Source: Hyaloperonospora brassicae
Lineage: Eukaryota; Oomycota; Peronosporomycetes; Peronosporales; Peronosporaceae
NCBI GenBank assembly: GCA_947650285.1
Contig: CANTFL010000090.1
Coordinates: 248,001-312,000, forward strand
Length of the DNA stretch: 64,000 bases
Direction: 5' to 3'
The notes below the pieces were generated by a model. That model did no database searches. It worked only from the letters and a program-made list of their open reading frames with translations, and was not told where the DNA came from. Within the stretch, counting starts at the first letter, position 1; the number at the start of each line of letters is the position of its first letter. Positions 23,212-33,579 of the stretch are shown piece after piece. The position numbers were made by a program, and so were the translations under genes.

Positions 23212-23745
23212 TGTAGCGGAGCTACACAGCTCCTTAATCCAGAGGAAGACTGAACGCTCTTACGAGCAACTTTAATTCTACGAACCCGACTCAAAGAGTC
23301 AACAGCTCCGAGAGCTAAAGGGTGGTTCAAAGAACTCGACTCAAAGAGTCAACAAGCTCAAAGAACTTACGGTCCCTGTTCCAGGGGGACCAAACGATTC
23401 AAAGAATCAAACGCACTAAGTGCACAAGAAGTAGCTGCCTTAACAAGGCGTTGCTACTTCCTTACGATCGCAAGACGCCTCAGAGAGGCACGTATCTTTT
23501 GTCGATCAAAATGGGAACTGAATTTTATTTCTTCTTTTAACCTAAAAGAACACCGTAGAATAAAGTAAATAACCTACTCACTTATGGCCTAAATAAACAT
23601 ATTAAAAGATCTCGTAATCAATGGAAGACAGACATTAGTCTTCAACAATTGATACTTGTGTTCTAATATTACTTCAAAGGGGGTCCCATCCCTTGTGTGT
23701 ACCACACCTATTGTCGACTACCAGTCGACGTGTAACCCCGTTACA
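23212..23745 (-). repeat. 5' LTR of the gypsy element
   Basis: 534 bp, about 99% identical to 16087-16620. The micro-hairpin array recurs at 23212-23489. Two stems carry transition mismatches (GAACT for GAACC, GAACTT for GAGCTT), while another has the longer perfect form GGTCCC...GGGACC at 23371-23391. Confidence 0.95.
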
Positions 23746-23750
23746 TTACA

Positions 23751-24650
23751 GGAGATCCCACAGTCGGCTGACGTCAATGCGAGATCGCGGGACAAAAAAG
23801 GTCGGGCGTTCATACGAGCTTGTGGTCATGTATGACAAGTACGCCCCAGAAGGAAGTGCCCGGTCAATCATTTGTGTGAACAACTGCCACACCGGTCACA
23901 CCCGTTGTATCAGCACGACCATGCTCTCAGCGCTACCGGCGGCGCGACGTGCGACGAAAAAAATTGACGATATCAATTCTAAGGTCGCCCAGATGCATCA
24001 AGACGGAGCTGCTCCACGGGTATGTGTGCGTGTTAATGTCATATACAGCAGGTCATTATCGGATTATTTGATTGAATGTGATTATTGTAGGTTATTGTAA
24101 ACCAGTTCAAGGATGCGGGTGTCCTTATAAAGGCAAATGATTTCCACAATATCGTTCAGAAGACGAGCAGAAAGACATTTGGCGGAAAAACACCCACGGA
24201 AGCCCTGCTCTAGCACATGAAGGACCAAAACATAGTATCCTCGGTTGTAGTGGACGAAGACAACCACGTTCGACACCTGTTTTGGCAGCCTGAGCTGACT
24301 AAGAATTTGACATATCGTCATCACGAGATTTTTATGATGGACTGCACATACAAGACGAACGCCTACAGCCTCCCGCTACTGCATGTGCGTTAATTACCAT
24401 GGTCACATCCCAGGTGCCGTCACAGCTTACACTCTGTAACGAATCTCCAGCGTTGCATGGCCCTCGACATGGCACACAGCTGCAAGCAGTTCATTTTTAT
24501 CAGACCTTTACGTCTACGTTGATGTCCCAGGTCCCATTTACAAGGCGCCAGCTTCCTCCCGCGCCATAGAAAAAGTTTGTTCTCCTCAACCTAGGACACG
24601 TAATCTAATGATTAACCGCGGGTGCATTTTTAATTACCTTATTCTGTAAT
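23751..24650 (+). pseudogene. MULE transposase, 3' part, frameshifted
   Basis: After the right TTACA, an open stretch reads RSYELVVMYDKYAPEGSARS (frame of 23693-24100), resembling the region between the DNA-binding domain and the catalytic core. Past several frame changes, 24202-24390 reads MKDQNIVSSVVVDEDNHVRH, then LFWQPEL and EIFMMDCTYKTNAYSLPLL. The MDCTYKTN motif, with its Asp codon at 24340-24342, is the first catalytic Asp block of the Mutator/MULE superfamily. A stop follows at once and later DDE blocks are not readable. Confidence 0.75.
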
Positions 24651-24666
24651 TGTTTGGATTGACATG

Positions 24667-24825
24667 CCGTGATGGTACTACACGTGCATTTCTACTTAGT
24701 TTATCCTGTAATACTTGAATTGACGTGGATAGAATGTGACACCGCTGCTACCATATAAACATTAGGAATAATGAATAGGCGCGCGGTGTATTTAGCCATA
24801 ATGCTCGGTGTATTTAGCCTCTCCC
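24667..24825 (-). repeat. Right terminal inverted repeat of the MULE
   Basis: Inverse of 15584-15743, ending CTCCC at 24825. The outermost ~45 bases are nearly identical between arms. The right target duplication GTTGTGTAG follows at 24826-24834. Confidence 0.85.
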
Positions 24826-24933
24826 GTTGTGTAGTTGGGTGCAAAGTCCGTACTGCGAGGGAAGCCACTTCGGTCGAGTGTCCCCCACCCCCCTCCGAAA
24901 CGACCCGACTCGGAGCGTTCGAGCCCCTGACAA

Positions 24934-26085
24934 ATGGCTACATACATGTTCAGCGCTGCTGGGCAAGTGCCGCTGCCAGCTGAGCCGCCGCTGCCGCTCT
25001 TCTCGACGCAGGAGATCCGCCTGCGCAAGGCGCGCGACGCCAACACGCTCCTGTTCTTCGTGCCGACGCACTCGAGCTTGTTGCTGTCGCTGCGGCGTCC
25101 CGTGAGCCACGCGTCCGTCGCGCGAGACGCGCGTTGCCTGCGCTTGCTCCAGACCGTAGCGCTCGTGCCCAGTTGCAAGTGGAACAAAGCGCTTGCAACG
25201 GTCACAACGGCGCTCGAGCTGCCAGTGTGTCCGCGGGTCAAGCGCCACTTGGAGGAGACGCTGGGCCCTTTGATCGCAAAGCTACGGCAGGAGAGCAGTG
25301 GCCGTCCGTTGATTTGTCTGCAACTGAAGGCAGCAGTGGCCGAGTGTTTGCGGTGGTGGATGGACGACCCGGTCGAAGGCTTTGTACTGAGGAAGGAACA
25401 GGTTGTGCATGGCATGAGACTGGACGATCTCGTGGCGACACCGGCAGGCGACGGGTATCTCCGAGGCTATCGCTGCGAAGACGGCTTCTGCACGGTCGTC
25501 TACCCGTGGGGGCACGGGTTTGTGCACGTGGAAAAGGTGGAGAAGGTCGAGCAAGCAGTCGAGACACGACGACTGAAGAAGAAGCGCGTGTTCAACGAAC
25601 GTGTTGCACTCGAGCATGAGCAGCTTTACGAGCAGATTGAAGGGTTGTTGGCGAATCGGCCGTCGCCAGTGCTCGAGGAACAAGAGTCGACAAGGGAAGC
25701 TGCAATCGCCGCTCTTGGCGAACCGGCAGGAGAAGACGTTGCACAGTATACGGAGCTGCTGGCATCGTTGGAGGAGGGGGTGGGGAAGCTGGGGGATTGG
25801 AAAGAGTCGAAAGAAGTTGAAGGTGGCTAACTCGTTTGCGGTTCATCGTGTTTGTTTTTGTAGCATGTGGATACGACGGTGTTGCGCGGAGATCTGGGTC
25901 TGTTGCGCCGCGTGCAGGCTTTGGTGGACAAGGTGAAGGAAGTCCGCCGCTCACGGACGCCTCACGAGCCCGAGCACAAGCAAGTGCGATCCGATGACGA
26001 CCCGGATGTGTCGCCCGAAGACGATCAGCAGGACCCTGGTCAGTCGGTGCATGTGCAAGAACAGTCTGAGGGGAATACGGAATAA
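24934..26085 (+). CDS. Unrecognised two-exon protein with an SH3-like segment
   Basis: Exon 1 is 24934-25779 and exon 2 is 25864-26085, with a predicted 84-bp intron (GTGGGG donor, branch-like CTAAC at 25828-25832, TTTTTGTAG acceptor), giving about 355 residues. The alternative donor at 25816 would leave only 48 bp. I do not recognise the protein. Visible: a Leu-rich first half (residues 30-150), then LDDLVATPAGDGYLRGYRCE and DGFCTVVYPWGHGFVHVEK (about 160-205), matching the V-x-TP-x-G-x-G...R-x-DG...V-x-(YL)-x-WG pattern of small SH3-like barrels in oomycete proteins. Lys/Glu-rich helices follow, then an acidic tail. It lies 99 bp from the right MULE target duplication and was probably divergent with the exonuclease gene before that insertion. 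Base composition matches ILV5, supporting a real gene. Confidence 0.65.
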
Positions 26086-28569
26086 AAGCAGGAGAAGCGA
26101 CGTAGCAGGAGGCTGCAGAGGAAGGACTACGGAGTAGTTTGTACGCGAACATGTGAGGCCAGTAGAGGCAGGAGGCACTGAGCTTGTGGCGATTGCTGTA
26201 TCCTGCCTGGCATTGGGACTACAACCGGCGTCGAAAGAGAAACGGATCAGCGCAGTCACGGCGCTACTTTAGCCGTGCCGTAATCAGTGATGACGAAGTT
26301 GCACAACCACAGCTCACAAAGGCTGCGACCAGGTACAACTGGCAGCAATTTGTCCATTACGGAAGGGCGCTTGACATTGACAGGGAGACGTATCAACCGA
26401 GAAATGGTCGACGTACTCACGCACACGTCAATGGAACTACGAATGGTCAGCAAATAAAGTCGATTTGCTCGTCAGAGTGTGTGGCCAAGCGGTCGTTTGA
26501 CCGATCCATTGTTACCTGTAAAGCCTTCCTGCGTCGATCGTGTCATTCGCAGGCTCTACCTTTCCTACCAATCTCTGTCCCGTGTTCCACTTGACGCATG
26601 GATGTCGACAAACAGCGGGAGCTGCTTTTGTTGCCAACACGATTTGCGCCAATATCCCATCTGTCAACTGAAAAACAGCTGGAAGATACGCTCTTCTCCG
26701 TTTGCAAATCGCGAGCCGCGGCTTATCAGCTGCTTCGACAAATGTAGAGGTGCTCGTCATTACGCACGTCGAGACACCAACCGCAAAAGCAGAGAGGCAG
26801 TTTGTCATGCGCGACGAAAGCTTTTACACCGTAGCGGCATCAGCAGCTGGTCAGCGAGTTTTCGGCTGCGCTTAAGGACGACCTTTACGGTACGCTTGCT
26901 CCCGCAGAAGAAATATGAGAAGAAAAGGTTTGAGTCAGCGTGTGTTTGTCATCAGCTGGTATCGTCCTCGATCGGGCGACCATCGCGTATGCGCTCTGCG
27001 AAGGGTGACGTAGATTATTGCGTTCACCTCACAGAGACAGACCATGCGTCGTTCGTGCGGAGATGAGCGCTTCAAACGAGGCGAGTCTCGACTTACGATA
27101 GCATGCTCTTCCGCCGATTCGCAACTCTTCGCAACTCCATAATGTCTGGGTTTTGTCTCATCGTCCAGACGTTGCAACTCCTTTTCCTTGAAGCTTAGAC
27201 GCGCTCTCACCAGTCTGGATGGCTTAGGGCGCTCGCAGCAAGTGAGGGGGGGGGCGCCAGATGCGTGTGCAATTGTCGCAAGAGTGTAGTTGTTGTCCAG
27301 ACACGGCAGATGGCGCTGAGGTAATCTGAATCATAGGTAGAAGAGACCCCCGTCTTAGCAGACCCCAATGACTACAGACAAGCACACTACACGTATGATG
27401 TTAGCCCGGTGGGGAAGTGTCGTGAAGCATGCCTGCTCACTTTCCGTGGCGGTATCAGGCGCTGCATCCAGCGATCGAAGCGGTTTTGAGGTCCTTGGGT
27501 GCACGACTGGCGTGGCACATCGAAGAGATACTAGCACGTGGTCACTCGATCGCAAAGCTATTCACCGTGACGACAAGTTGTTGAGACTGTCAGAATGGGT
27601 CTATCCCTCACGCCATCAGCCATGTCTGGACAACGCAACACCATTCGAGCCTCTAGTCACATCACTTGCCGCCACTTTGGCGTGCCAAGTAGTGGAAACA
27701 GGTCTTCGCAATGTTCTTGTCAGGAGAAGACGGCATTGAAACCGTCTGAGGGGCCACAAACGTGGCTTGTACAGGGTGACAATGAAATGTAGTGGCATCT
27801 TTTAGACTACACACCAGAGTCACAGATCTTGTCCGAGACAGGTACGGCTACTGGAGGGACAAGCCTCGACACAGGTTGGGTTTCTAGCCACCCGAACCTC
27901 CACCGGCTTCCTTGGAGTGTGCTGGAGTCAGCGGACAATGCCAGAACATGAGAGCGATCGTGTGCCAAGCTTTCAATGTTCAATGAACGCTTGCAAAGCC
28001 TGGTAGTCTTGGCTTGCCCGCTCTGACGCGACGACGCTCAACATTCGATGGAAATATGCAGTAACACGCCAGTGTCCACTCCATCACACTGCTGGACTCA
28101 CGCCAGTGGGCCGATTAAGACTCTATCGCTTCCTCATGCGCTTGTAGAAGCCGGTCTTGCAGGGCAACAGCGCGGCGGAGAACAACGTAAGCGCACATGC
28201 TTCGTACGAAGCTCAATATGTCATACGCAGCTGTATGATACGTCAGAGCCGGCGGTATTCCGAGGAGGAACAACAACTATCTACAGCATCGAACGCGTCG
28301 ACCTTCTTAGAAATCGTCGATCGTGAGCTGAAGCCCGTCGCGACCGCGCGAACACCCAACAGCTGCAACTGCAGTGCTCGGAGTCCTGCACTACGCATGT
28401 CGACACATCGATTGACGATCGACAGGGGCATTTGCCTCACACGGCCGACATCCACCACGACAAGTTGCCCCACACTCGGCGCTAATCTCCTGGCTCAGGA
28501 CCGTTTGGACGTCACGCACGCGTGCACTCGTACACAGACAATCGTGATACTCGATCCCCATAAGTGGGC
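26086..28569. other. Unresolved region, possibly parts of spliced genes
   Basis: No complete gene recognised. Two clues. On the plus strand 26599-26744 reads 48 open codons, MDVDKQRELLLLPTRFAPIS and on. On the minus strand 27305-27090 reads an open exon-like stretch containing LSFKEKELQRLDDETKP, ending at a consensus donor GTAAGTCG and able to join 26996 via a CAG acceptor. These overlap no known domain. ORFs 26479-27066 and 27368-27739 (plus) show no motifs. The 147-codon ORF at 28157-28600 is also unassigned. Confidence 0.35.
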
Positions 28570-29208
28570 CCTTGCGTTCGTGCGCTACCAACAGCTGTAG
28601 GAAAAGTAGAGGCTGCGAGCCGCAGGTTGCTAACACATTGGACGCGTCGTAACGAAAATCCCCTCTGGCGACGACGGAAGTGTGCATCGTGAAGGCTCAG
28701 AAACATACGAAGGCGTGTCATGTTGACCCATCGTGTACGTCAGAACCGTGTATGCGGAATTGCCATGTCGCCTGCACTGCTTCAAGGTCGCGTTTCTCAC
28801 GTCCATATCATCATCGTCCGTCTTTGTAATGCTTCGTCACCCACATCTCTTGGCCGAAAGCACATGATCGCACGGCAGATGCAACAGTCGTACGTGGTAC
28901 AACGTCGCGAACTGTGCCACATGGCGGCGTCTCACGCGGAACCTCGTTGCGTTGTCGTCACGTACACGTGTATTCGATGCGTGTACTTTACACGAAGTCA
29001 ACATCTCACGATCACCTTCCCACGCTCAAGCAGCTGGCTTCAGGTAAAGATGCTTGTCCATAGATGTGATTGCGGTCACTCTTATCTCCTCACGAGTTCA
29101 CGACGACGACTAGCCAATGGTGAACTCAACTTACACTACCGACTAGCGCCCTGCTCCATAGGGAACCTGTAGGTAGCCCGGACACGGCAGTGCAACGACA
29201 GCAGCATT

Positions 29209-29224
29209 GCTCACTTCCACATTT
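29209..29224 (+). promoter_or_regulatory. Oomycete core promoter (initiator) of the first FAD oxidase
   Basis: GCTCACTTCCACATTT matches the 16-nt oomycete core promoter consensus GCTCAYTYYNCAWTTT. It lies about 50-60 bp before the start codon and is conserved in the duplicate with one change. Transcription should start inside it. Confidence 0.8.
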
Positions 29225-29271
29225 GCCTTCAAGCCCTCCAGTCTCCTACAACCTGAAGGACAAGGCACATC

Positions 29272-30840
29272 ATGGTTGCGACGATCTCCGACGCCAGCCG
29301 CGCAATTTTCGCTCTCTGCTCCCTCATTGCTGCCCACGGTGGCAATGCTGTCGCTGGGAACCCCAAAGGTGGTCTTGTGGCGCCTGCAGCTTCCACAGCC
29401 GACATTGGCGCTTGCCTGACCAAGGCAGGCATCGAATACTCGGCGCCCACCACTTCAACATGGGCGGTGGACACGGAGGCGTGGAACTCACGTGTGAGCC
29501 CTGTACCTTCGGCTGTCGCTTTTCCAAAGACGGAAGAGGAGGTGTCGGCTGCTCTGAAGTGCGCTGCTAGCACCGGCGTCAAGGTGACTACGCTCGGCGG
29601 CAACCGGTCGTTCTCGAGCATGGGCTTTGGTCGCAATGACGGTGCTCTGATCATGAACCTAAAGCACTTGAAGCACTTGAAGTACGATGCGTCGACCCAG
29701 CTGCTGTCCTACGGTGGCCCCGTCACGATCTCGGAGGCTGTCGACTTTATGTGGATCAAGCATAAACGCACGTTCCCCCACGGCCGTTGCCCGGATGTCG
29801 GCATGACTGGTGTCGCTGCCTCGGGTTTCGGCACCATTTCGCGTCTCCATGGCACTGTGCTGGACAACATCGTGTCCGTGCGTGTGGCACTCGCCAACAG
29901 CTCCATCGTCGACGCTGACGCCAAGAAGAACTCGGGGCTATTTTGGGGTGTCCGCGGCGCTGCCAGCTCAATGGGCGTGGTTCTTGACTTCAAGATCAAG
30001 ACCGTTGCGGCTCCTTCGACGCGCGCGACAAACTACACGATTGCTTTTGACAAGAGCTACAAGCCAACACAGCAGGAGAACGTTGACGCTCTCATTGGTA
30101 CGCAAAAGTGGGCCCTGAGCAAAGACAACAGCGACAATTTGTCCATCCGGTTTAGCATCAAGAAGGACTCGACGCTGCAAGGCTTCTTCTACGGTACGAG
30201 TGCGGAGGCAACGAAAGTCTTTGCGTCGCTCATGAAGAACCTGCCTAGTGCAATGAAACTGACCACGACCGAGAGTGACTTTTGGGCATCGGAGGAATTC
30301 TCGACCCCGGGTCTCGTGCAGCAGACGCTTACTCCTCGCCGCTTCTTTTACATTACGTCGGTGACAATCCCGAGCAAATCCCCGCTCTCCAACTCCACCG
30401 CGTGGGAGCTGTTTACCAACACTGCGTTTTCTCCCAAGCTGCCGGATGCCTCTTTCGGCGGCTTTGTCGACGTTTGGGGCGGCAAGTACGCCAAAACCGT
30501 TCGTCCTGACGCTTCCGCCTGGAAACACGACGACAACCTTTTCCTCGTTCGTTGGGACATGCGCTCATCGGCCTTCGACAAGCCGTTTGCAGAAAGCTCC
30601 TTGGACACCATGCGCAAGAACTTTTACAAGTTCGTGAATGCTTACAAGGCTTCGGGCGGTACGCCGGGTGGGTTTCCGACCTACCGTGATGAGAAGTGGA
30701 CGACGGCGGAGATGGCCGAGTACTTGTACGGCGGCGGCAACTTTGCCAAGTTGCAGAAGATCAAGACCGAGTACGACCCGAACGAGATGTTCAACACGGA
30801 CCCTCAGGCTATTCGCTCGTTGTCGAAGAAGGCCAAGTAG
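29272..30840 (+). CDS. FAD-linked oxidase (berberine-bridge/oligosaccharide oxidase type), copy 1
   Basis: Intact single-exon gene, 522 residues. A hydrophobic segment (residues 11-28, RAIFALCSLIAAHGGNAVA) followed by small residues suggests a secretion signal. The FAD-binding type 4 domain covers about 75-255, with LGGNRSFSSMGFG (109-120) and the flavin-linked Cys of HGRCPDVGMTG (C173). The C-terminal BBE motif EYDPNEMF is at about 500-507. Relatives oxidise sugars or alkaloids with O2 and release H2O2; the substrate here is unknown. In the usual bicovalent family the first motif is GGHS, with His bonded to FAD. Here Asn-Arg stands there, so I expect a single Cys link or altered chemistry. 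The start codon lies about 50 bp after a core promoter match. The paralogue at 55396-56964 is about 93% identical. Confidence 0.92.
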   Translation: MVATISDASRAIFALCSLIAAHGGNAVAGNPKGGLVAPAASTADIGACLTKAGIEYSAPTTSTWAVDTEAWNSRVSPVPSAVAFPKTEEEVSAALKCAASTGVKVTTLGGNRSFSSMGFGRNDGALIMNLKHLKHLKYDASTQLLSYGGPVTISEAVDFMWIKHKRTFPHGRCPDVGMTGVAASGFGTISRLHGTVLDNIVSVRVALANSSIVDADAKKNSGLFWGVRGAASSMGVVLDFKIKTVAAPSTRATNYTIAFDKSYKPTQQENVDALIGTQKWALSKDNSDNLSIRFSIKKDSTLQGFFYGTSAEATKVFASLMKNLPSAMKLTTTESDFWASEEFSTPGLVQQTLTPRRFFYITSVTIPSKSPLSNSTAWELFTNTAFSPKLPDASFGGFVDVWGGKYAKTVRPDASAWKHDDNLFLVRWDMRSSAFDKPFAESSLDTMRKNFYKFVNAYKASGGTPGGFPTYRDEKWTTAEMAEYLYGGGNFAKLQKIKTEYDPNEMFNTDPQAIRSLSKKAK

Positions 30841-30920
30841 GTCGGCTTGGCTTGACCCACTGTTTGCGAAGACTTTTGCTTGCTCTTTCATATCCTGCGT
30901 AGCGTTTAAAGTTGAAAAAT

Positions 30921-32982
30921 GATGTTTTGGCCTCGATCATTGTATCAGTGTTGTCATTGTGTCAGTGTTGCCATTAGCCTTTGTGAAGGCACGTGGTGCC
31001 TGCACTGGTCCAGCAACGTTGTTACAGTCTCTACTCGATCGTTATTGTTAGGAAATTGGAATTGCAAAGTGCTTGCATCCGCGGCGTCGTCCGTACGTAA
31101 GGAGTGTGAGCGGGGTACGAACCTCTCACATGGAACTCCCAATCAACTCTACATCAGTAAGTAATGCCCTTACATGAGCGAACGCCACGACGTATCTGCC
31201 ACAGTTCGTAAATGTACGTAGACGGCAACAAAACGATAGTACGCTGGCTGTCAAAAGTAGATCTCAAGGTTGTTTGCAATGCATACAGCTCATCCAACAA
31301 GCACGCCAGAAAAATAATTAGCGGGGTATGGGAAAGCAAACGATAATTCAGACGTTTAGTAGGACAATCCCAATACACCATATAAAGCGCTACTCGCTTG
31401 ACAGACTTCAGCGCGAACAGGTAGAGATCCGCCAACAAGACACTCTCGATCTTTCACAATCAGTCCCGTCACACAGGGCGCCAAAGCATAACTCATGTGT
31501 GCAAGGTGCACTGACATTGACCCCCGTCGTTTCAACGTACGACAGGGTTGTACAGAAGATTCGAGAGGGTTAGAAGTACAAAGAGGTCCGAGAAGATGAT
31601 GTGTATCGCAATAGGTCTCACATAGAGCGACGTATGGATATTCTCCCTCGTTGATTGACTAGCCACTGATGAGCCACCGGTTGGGGCCGAACGCGTCTGG
31701 CGCGCATTTCGATACACGCCATATGTTTGCTCTGGTTTTTACGTCCTTACAACAACAAAAGGGAAAAGGCTAACTTTTCGCTGCGTGGACCGAGCAAGGC
31801 AGTGCAGCATGTGACATGTAAGCATTGCCTGCACAGGATCTCCACGGTGCCGAGAGTGCCAACAGTAGTTAGGCTCATCCTGCGCCAAAACGCTCGACCT
31901 GTACGACCTGCTCCCAGTCGCCAGCTCGTTTGCTGTATACGCACCCAGTCCCGCGAAGATAATTTTTGGTCAAAGAAAGACTTTACGGCGTATCGCCACG
32001 GCTTACACACTCTTTTCGTTCTACGGAGCTATGTTTGAACGATGTACGAGTCTGGCAGTTCTAGGGACTAAGGAAGGGATCTAGTGTCACAAGCAAAAGC
32101 TCAACAGTTCTTTACTAATAAATGAGCTAAGAGCACACGTGTAACACGATAGAAATTTTCTGCTTCTTTCCTTTCAACGGGAAACTGAACTTTGTTCCTG
32201 TTCTAACCTTGAGTAATAAGCCTTGTATTTAGTGCCCTACACCGAGTTTGATCTAGTTCTCATAGTATTCTTTGTTCTGTCCACTGACCAATGCCAGACA
32301 AGCCAACCTGTCAGCAATTGATGGCTGACAGACAGACCAGTCAGACATCAATAGCCCATCAGCCAGTCATCAATCTATATTGTACTTAGTACTGTATCGG
32401 TCAAAGCTTCATCACCAATGAAGAATGTTACTGATAAATATGTACATTGATGCAGGTAGCATGGCAGAGGGCCCATACTTGATACCCTTCCATCCAGCCT
32501 GTGTATCATAATGCATAATGTGTATCATGGCCGATGACAGCCGTGTGACACCGTTGTAGGGCTGTCGATATCTTCCAAGCACCCGAAGTATAATTGTTCG
32601 TGATTGTACCGATGCAAATTTGAAAGTTGTGTCTACGTATCCAGTTGATTATACATTCATAATAGAATCTCAAATACAGAAGAAATAAATGTTCAGTGTC
32701 GAAGACGTAACATTCGGCCAGAACTAGGTCTATAAACAGTTACAGATTGCAACTGCAACCTTTTCATTATTGTGCGTCAGTAATGGTCCAACATCGCCTC
32801 TAACGCATAACCAAAAATGCGGAGCACCGCATGCAAATCGAACAACTCGACGTCGTTGTTTGACAATCGATACGACGAACACCGAATCCATAAACGATCG
32901 ATTATTTGCTCTATGTCAGCTCACCCAAATCGAGCTATACGATAAGGCGTTTCGAGTTCTACAAAAGCTCTCTTAACCGCAG
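30921..32982. other. Intergenic, no gene seen
   Basis: Short ORFs of 60-103 codons overlap on both strands, without motifs. Around 32290-32370 there are GACAGACAGACCAGTCAGAC-like short repeats. The downstream flank of the duplicated oxidase gene ends at about 30920. Confidence 0.5.
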
Positions 32983-33490
32983 TGTAACGGGTTTGCACGT
33001 CGTTTGATAATTGAAGAACCATGTGCAACATACACAAGGATATTATCCCATCATGTGTGGTATACATCAGGGATGATATCCCATCAAAATGATATTCGAA
33101 CACCGTATCAGTTGTTGGGGGCTGACGACTGTGATCCACCAAATTACGAGATCTTGTAAGAGGTATAAAGTCGAACATCATTGTCTCGATTAAGTACATT
33201 AGTCTAAGGGGTTCTTTTCAATAAAAACAAATAAAGTTCAGTTCTACCATGATACCTGTAAGGCACGTGTCTTCCTAATGCGTCTTAAGATTGTCAAGAT
33301 CAACCAAACGCCTTGTCAAGGTAGCTGCTCTTGAGTAGTCTGTGCTGCGATTCTTTGGATCGTTTGGTTCCTTAGAACCGGGACCGTAAGATCTTTAAGA
33401 TTTTTGCCTGATAAGTCGAGCTCTTTGAACTAAAATGATCGTTGAGTGTTAAATAACCTCTGACTTTAGGAGCTGTGCAGCTCCGCTACA
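32983..33490 (+). repeat. 5' LTR of the relic gypsy element
   Basis: Starts TGTAACGGGTTT and ends CCGCTACA, followed by the same primer-binding site as the intact element. Its downstream half aligns with the hairpin-array region. GGTTC-ctta-GAACC and GATTC-ttt-GGATC are still paired. Confidence 0.85.
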
Positions 33491-33579
33491 CTTGGTAGCA
33501 CTTGTAGTCAATGTACGAGTGAGTGTTCAAGACTGATCCTCTGCGGGGATAGAACAATCTACACCCTACGGAGGCCCAT

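Larger units (their letters stand above)
16087..23745 (-). mobile_element. Ty3/gypsy chromodomain LTR retrotransposon, complete but inactivated
   Basis: 7,659 bp in minus orientation. Order in the element's sense: 5' LTR (23212-23745), primer-binding site, gag, protease, linker, reverse transcriptase/RNase H, integrase, chromodomain, polypurine tract, 3' LTR (16087-16620). The LTRs begin TGTAACGGGG and end GCTACA (TG...CA) and differ at about six of 534 positions, so insertion is fairly recent. The coding region nevertheless has several lesions: a stop and frameshift in gag, a stop before integrase and a frameshift before the chromodomain. An extra ORF is encoded on the opposite strand near the 3' end. 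The insertion split the MULE coding region. Confidence 0.95.
15584..24825 (+). mobile_element. Mutator-like DNA transposon (MULE), decayed, interrupted by a gypsy element
   Basis: The ends are inverted repeats of 159-160 bp (15584-15743 and 24667-24825), beginning GGGAGAGGCTAAATACA and flanked by a 9-bp duplication with one mismatch. Removing the nested gypsy element and one copy of TTACA leaves about 1.6 kb. The left half carries a 5' coding segment (15774-16081). The right half carries MULE-transposase-like sequence with frameshifts and stops (23751-24650). It sits between the exonuclease and the gene at 24934, whose divergent start codons would be only about 290 bp apart without it. The coding parts are too damaged for activity. 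Confidence 0.85.
28570..30920 (+). repeat. Left arm of an inverted gene duplication
   Basis: Aligns to the reverse complement of about 55318-57650. Similarity is about 93% in the FAD-oxidase protein. It is high in the ~450 bp upstream of the start codon and decays further upstream to about 28570. Downstream it fades about 80 bp after the stop codon (left ~30920, right ~55318). The two arms lie 24 kb apart with repeat-rich DNA between. Confidence 0.85.

Noticed and set aside
24934..25619. Alternative-frame ORFs (5134-codon-phase shadows such as 25134-25619 plus and 24792-25415 minus)
   Set aside because: They overlap the better supported two-exon gene and show Arg/Ser-rich shadow composition.
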